From positions 1 to 7,272 of the forward strand of contig WFMN01000183.1 in NCBI GenBank assembly GCA_015489095.1: a stretch of 7,272 nt of DNA. Direction: 5' to 3'. Source of the DNA: Mariprofundaceae bacterium. GTDB lineage: Bacteria > Pseudomonadota > Zetaproteobacteria > Mariprofundales > J009. The position numbers and the translations under genes are program-made. Shown here piece after piece: positions 5,625 to 7,272 of the stretch. The notes under the pieces were generated by a model. That model ran no database searches, was not told the DNA's origin, and saw only the letters and a program-made list of their open reading frames with translations. Each line of letters starts with the position of its first letter. The first letter of the stretch is position 1.

Positions 5625-6223
5625 GCAATGCACTCCTTTTCGGTAATCACCCACATCAGTGGCTGGTCATGCGGTGCCATCGGAACCGACGACCGCTCCT
5701 GACAGGCGAACGCCAGCCCCACCACCGCCAGCAGATGGGGGCGGTATGCTGCCAGCCAGCGATCGAAATATCCCTTGCCCATGCCGATCCGCCCTCCGGC
5801 ACGGTCGAACACCGTAAGCGGCGCAACGACAACGCTCGGGGTGGATGGGTCGGGCTGCCACCGCTGTTCCGATTGCGGTTCCAACACCCCGAAACGGCCG
5901 CACCGCCACGCTGTTGTCGCCTCGACCCGCACCCACGCCATCGCGTCACCGGTAACGCGCGGGGCGAACAGCGCCACCGCCGCGCCGCCATCGAAATCGA
6001 ACAGCTCCGCCGTATCGACCTCATCGCGCACACCACGATAGAGCAGAAGTTGCAACGGTTGTGGCTGCTGTCGCAACCAATCGCGCAGTCTTGTAGCAAT
6101 GGCGTGCGACGCCTGTTGACGGTAAGGGGAGGAGAGCGCTGCGCGGCGGGATTTTCCCCACGCGCGCATCTCGGCCTTATCGGCGGCTTGGGCTGGGCTG
6201 GAGGGGGAAAGGAGGGCGCTCAA
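5606..6223 (-). CDS. fau: 5-formyltetrahydrofolate cyclo-ligase (5-FCL/MTHFS)
   Basis: This enzyme converts 5-formyltetrahydrofolate to 5,10-methenyltetrahydrofolate with ATP, salvaging folinic acid in the cytoplasm. Family marks are KAEMR (16-20, the N-terminal K-x3-R ATP-binding pair), Glu68 in RDEVDT, FGVLEP (111-116), VVAPLTVFD, the ATP/folate loop GGRIGMGKGYFDR (143-155), and PHDQPLMWVITE near the C-terminus. The start is uncertain. TTG at 6221-6223 (205 residues) has no visible ribosome binding site, while ATG at 6167-6169 has AAGG 5 nt upstream but would remove the conserved Lys16. No other common start codon lies between them, so I keep TTG. The gene begins just after the 6S RNA terminator, matching the ssrS-fau (ygfA) order of E. 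coli, where the two are co-transcribed. Its 3' end overlaps the YmdB-type gene by 19 nt. Confidence 0.92.
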   Translation of the reverse strand: MSALLSPSSPAQAADKAEMRAWGKSRRAALSSPYRQQASHAIATRLRDWLRQQPQPLQLLLYRGVRDEVDTAELFDFDGGAAVALFAPRVTGDAMAWVRVEATTAWRCGRFGVLEPQSEQRWQPDPSTPSVVVAPLTVFDRAGGRIGMGKGYFDRWLAAYRPHLLAVVGLAFACQERSSVPMAPHDQPLMWVITEKECIACRSTS

Positions 6224-6231
6224 CGGAATCG

Positions 6232-6251
6232 GAAAAAAGCGCCCCCGCGCT
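6232..6251 (-). terminator. Rho-independent terminator at the 3' end of 6S RNA
   Basis: On the minus strand AGCGC, loop GGGG, GCGCT is followed by six T. The stem is only 5 bp but fully paired and GC-rich. It lies 9 nt before the TTG of the cyclo-ligase gene, so that gene would depend on read-through or processing. Confidence 0.75.
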
Positions 6252-6419
6252 GACGGCTAAGGCTCAAGAGTCGTCGAACCCTTTAGTCATAGGTGGGTAG
6301 CAACACCCTGAGATCAGGCTTCCCGAACTGGCGGGATTCACACACCCAGAATAGTAACGCTCCCATTCGACGGATATCGGCTCAGGCAACATAGTGGCCG
6401 CCAATCAACGCAGGGGCGC
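6239..6419 (-). ncRNA. ssrS: 6S RNA, regulator of sigma70 RNA polymerase
   Basis: 6S RNA mimics an open promoter and sequesters sigma70 holoenzyme in stationary phase. Position (between zapA and the cyclo-ligase gene), strand and length (about 181 nt; E. coli 184) fit. Sequence identity with E. coli 6S is clear in CCTGAGCCGATAT on the 5' side of the central bubble, GAAGCCT near the apical arm and AAGGGTTC on the 3' side. The two ends form a long closing stem. 6419-6405 pairs with 6239-6253 over 15 pairs with two G-T wobbles, and after one bulged T, 6403-6400 pairs with 6254-6257 and 6399-6397 with 6261-6263. The 5' 15 nt lie inside the zapA coding sequence, including its stop. Exact ends are inferred from the stem; mature ends could differ by a few bases. 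Confidence 0.92.
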
Positions 6420-6698
6420 ATCCGCTAGCGCACCTGACAGGGACTCTATCGTATCCAGCGCGGATGTCAAGCCCCGACTCCCCTCCGCGAGCGTCTTCTC
6501 CGCCCGCACCAGATCGCCGGCAAGATTCAGTGCCGCCAGCAGAATCAGTTTTTCACCGCCAACCACCGCCCCCTCGCTGCGCAGCTCATCCACCTTCTCC
6601 TGTACCCGCCGCGCCGACGCCTCAACCAGTGCCGGGTCATCGCGGGTCACAATGCGGTGGACACGGTTCAACAGCTTGATCTCTACCACCTTGGTCAT
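6405..6698 (-). CDS. zapA: Cell division protein ZapA
   Basis: ZapA binds FtsZ and cross-links protofilaments to stabilise the Z-ring in the cytoplasm. The 97-residue protein has the family layout. An N-terminal FtsZ-binding head VVEIKLLNRVHRIVT is followed by a helix ALVEASARRVQEKVDEL. Then comes the conserved EKLILLAALNLAGDL at the start of the C-terminal coiled coil. ATG (6696-6698) overlaps the stop of the ZapB-like gene as ATGA and has GGAGG 7 nt upstream. The last codons (APLR and the stop) double as the 5' strand of the 6S RNA closing stem, and a probable 6S promoter lies within its 3' coding part. The arrangement ZapB-like, ZapA, 6S RNA, cyclo-ligase supports the assignment. Confidence 0.94.
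   Translation of the reverse strand: MTKVVEIKLLNRVHRIVTRDDPALVEASARRVQEKVDELRSEGAVVGGEKLILLAALNLAGDLVRAEKTLAEGSRGLTSALDTIESLSGALADAPLR
6443..6470 (-). promoter_or_regulatory. Predicted promoter of 6S RNA inside zapA
   Basis: On the minus strand a perfect TTGACA (6470-6465) is followed after 16 bp by TAGAGT (6448-6443), four of six matches to TATAAT. Initiation would be near 6436, about 17 nt before the closing stem of 6S RNA, giving a short 5' leader to be trimmed. E. coli ssrS likewise has a proximal promoter just upstream. Confidence 0.65.
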
Positions 6699-6991
6699 GT
6701 CTCGCCCTCCGCATCGCTTGCCACCTGTGCCAACGCCCGCTCGACTTGATCCAAGGCGTCATCCACGCACTGGCTTAACTGCTCGTGCCGTGCCGCTAGC
6801 TGTTGATCCCGCTCCTGCAACATCTGGTTCTGCCGCCGTAACGCGGCAATCTGCTCGCCCGCCCGCGCGAGATCGTCACGAAGCTGGCGGTTTTCGCTGA
6901 TCAGCCCCTCCATGTTGCGCCGGATCGCCAGCAGGTGGTCGTGGATCGCCTTCACCTGCTGCTGATTACGCTGCAATGCGGTGGTATCCAT
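6695..6991 (-). CDS. ZapB-like coiled-coil cell division protein
   Basis: This is a 98-residue, almost wholly helical protein with heptad-like hydrophobic spacing from about residue 12 to 90 (for example IRRNMEGLISENRQLRDDL, IAALRRQNQMLQ). It is rich in Gln, Arg and Glu, with no membrane segment. Short coiled-coil proteins of the ZapB/TIGR02449 type commonly stand directly before zapA in gammaproteobacteria, and E. coli ZapB joins ZapA at the Z-ring. Context and coiled coil are therefore the basis for the call; coiled coils have little diagnostic sequence. It is longer than the usual 65-80 residues of those families. ATG (6989-6991) overlaps the stop of the upstream gene as TGATG; GTG at 6994 is an alternative. 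Confidence 0.75.
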   Translation of the reverse strand: MDTTALQRNQQQVKAIHDHLLAIRRNMEGLISENRQLRDDLARAGEQIAALRRQNQMLQERDQQLAARHEQLSQCVDDALDQVERALAQVASDAEGET

Positions 6992-7272
6992 CACTCCCCT
7001 TCCATCAGTGACGGGATCGCGCTACGAAACGATGGGTAGCGCAGGCGGGGCAACAGTTCACGGTGCAGCCGGCGGTTGCTGACCCGTTTGTTGTCACGAA
7101 AAAAGGCGAGGTAATCGGGGGAACAGCACCGTTGCGCCTCGGCCTCGTTTAACCGCTCCGGTGGCGCGCAGCCCGCCAACGCGGCCAACTCGCACGCATA
7201 GTCGGCGTGCGGCAGAGGGAGGTCGTCGCTCACATTCACCACCCGCCCCGGCCGCGGCGAGCGCATCGCCGC
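6991..7272 (-). CDS. C-terminal part of an SDR/NAD-dependent epimerase-like protein (5' end off the right edge)
   Basis: The frame is open to the window edge, so only the last 93 residues are seen; an internal ATG at 7266 is not likely to be the start. The fragment resembles the end of extended short-chain dehydrogenase/epimerase proteins of the YeeZ/WcaG kind. It shows PGRVVNVSDDLPLPHADY, then a Pro-rich turn (GCAPPERLNEAEA), then FFRDNKRVSNRRL and LRYPSFRSAIPSL, where the family has NKRVSN and RYPTYREGL. The NAD-binding Rossmann motif and catalytic residues would lie outside the window, so substrate and activity cannot be judged. Its stop overlaps the start of the ZapB-like gene by one base. 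Confidence 0.75.
   Translation of the reverse strand, partial: AAMRSPRPGRVVNVSDDLPLPHADYACELAALAGCAPPERLNEAEAQRCCSPDYLAFFRDNKRVSNRRLHRELLPRLRYPSFRSAIPSLMEGE

Noticed and set aside
5669..6253. 194-codon plus-strand frame opposite the cyclo-ligase gene
   Set aside because: It is antisense to a gene with clear catalytic motifs, and has no recognisable domain or ribosome binding site.
7200..7266. ATG at 7266 as the start of a complete 91-residue gene
   Set aside because: The frame stays open to the window edge, and the fragment aligns with the C-terminal end of a much longer SDR-type family.

Overview
The window reads as ordinary chromosomal DNA of a GC-rich proteobacterium. The pointers are UbiD (ubiquinone pathway), a PpiD-type periplasmic foldase, and the linkage of zapB-like gene, zapA, 6S RNA and 5-formyltetrahydrofolate cyclo-ligase, which is known from gammaproteobacteria and in part from other proteobacteria. 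A YmdB-type metallophosphoesterase in the same cluster is less typical of enteric gammaproteobacteria, so I do not place the organism below the phylum.

Layout. Bases 1-1680 (minus) hold ubiD (its C-terminus lies off the left edge) preceded by a small STAS-domain gene. The two overlap, both start with TTG, and both have an AAGGAG ribosome binding site. A 75-bp divergent gap (1681-1755) carries a good sigma70-like promoter for ppiD (1756-3672, plus). Bases 3698-4076 are a tandem array of REP-like palindromes between the convergent ends of ppiD and a thioredoxin-like lipoprotein gene. From 4073 to the right edge everything is on the minus strand. In transcription order it is: the C-terminus of an SDR/epimerase-type protein, a ZapB-like coiled-coil protein, ZapA, 6S RNA with its own promoter and terminator, 5-formyltetrahydrofolate cyclo-ligase, a YmdB-type phosphodiesterase, a two-helix membrane protein, and a TlpA-like lipoprotein. 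Most of these junctions overlap by 1, 4 or 19 nt, which suggests translational coupling.

How the genes work together. The zapB-like/zapA pair serves Z-ring assembly, and 6S RNA controls sigma70 RNA polymerase. The cyclo-ligase recycles folate, and in E. coli it is co-transcribed with 6S RNA. PpiD and the TlpA-like lipoprotein are both envelope proteins concerned with folding or redox state. UbiD carries out a decarboxylation in quinone synthesis.

I see no undescribed defence or mobile system. The most interesting structures are the composite REP array, with three palindrome subtypes and a constant 19-bp spacer, one member of which provides the stop codon of the lipoprotein gene, and the way 6S RNA is embedded between zapA and the cyclo-ligase gene.
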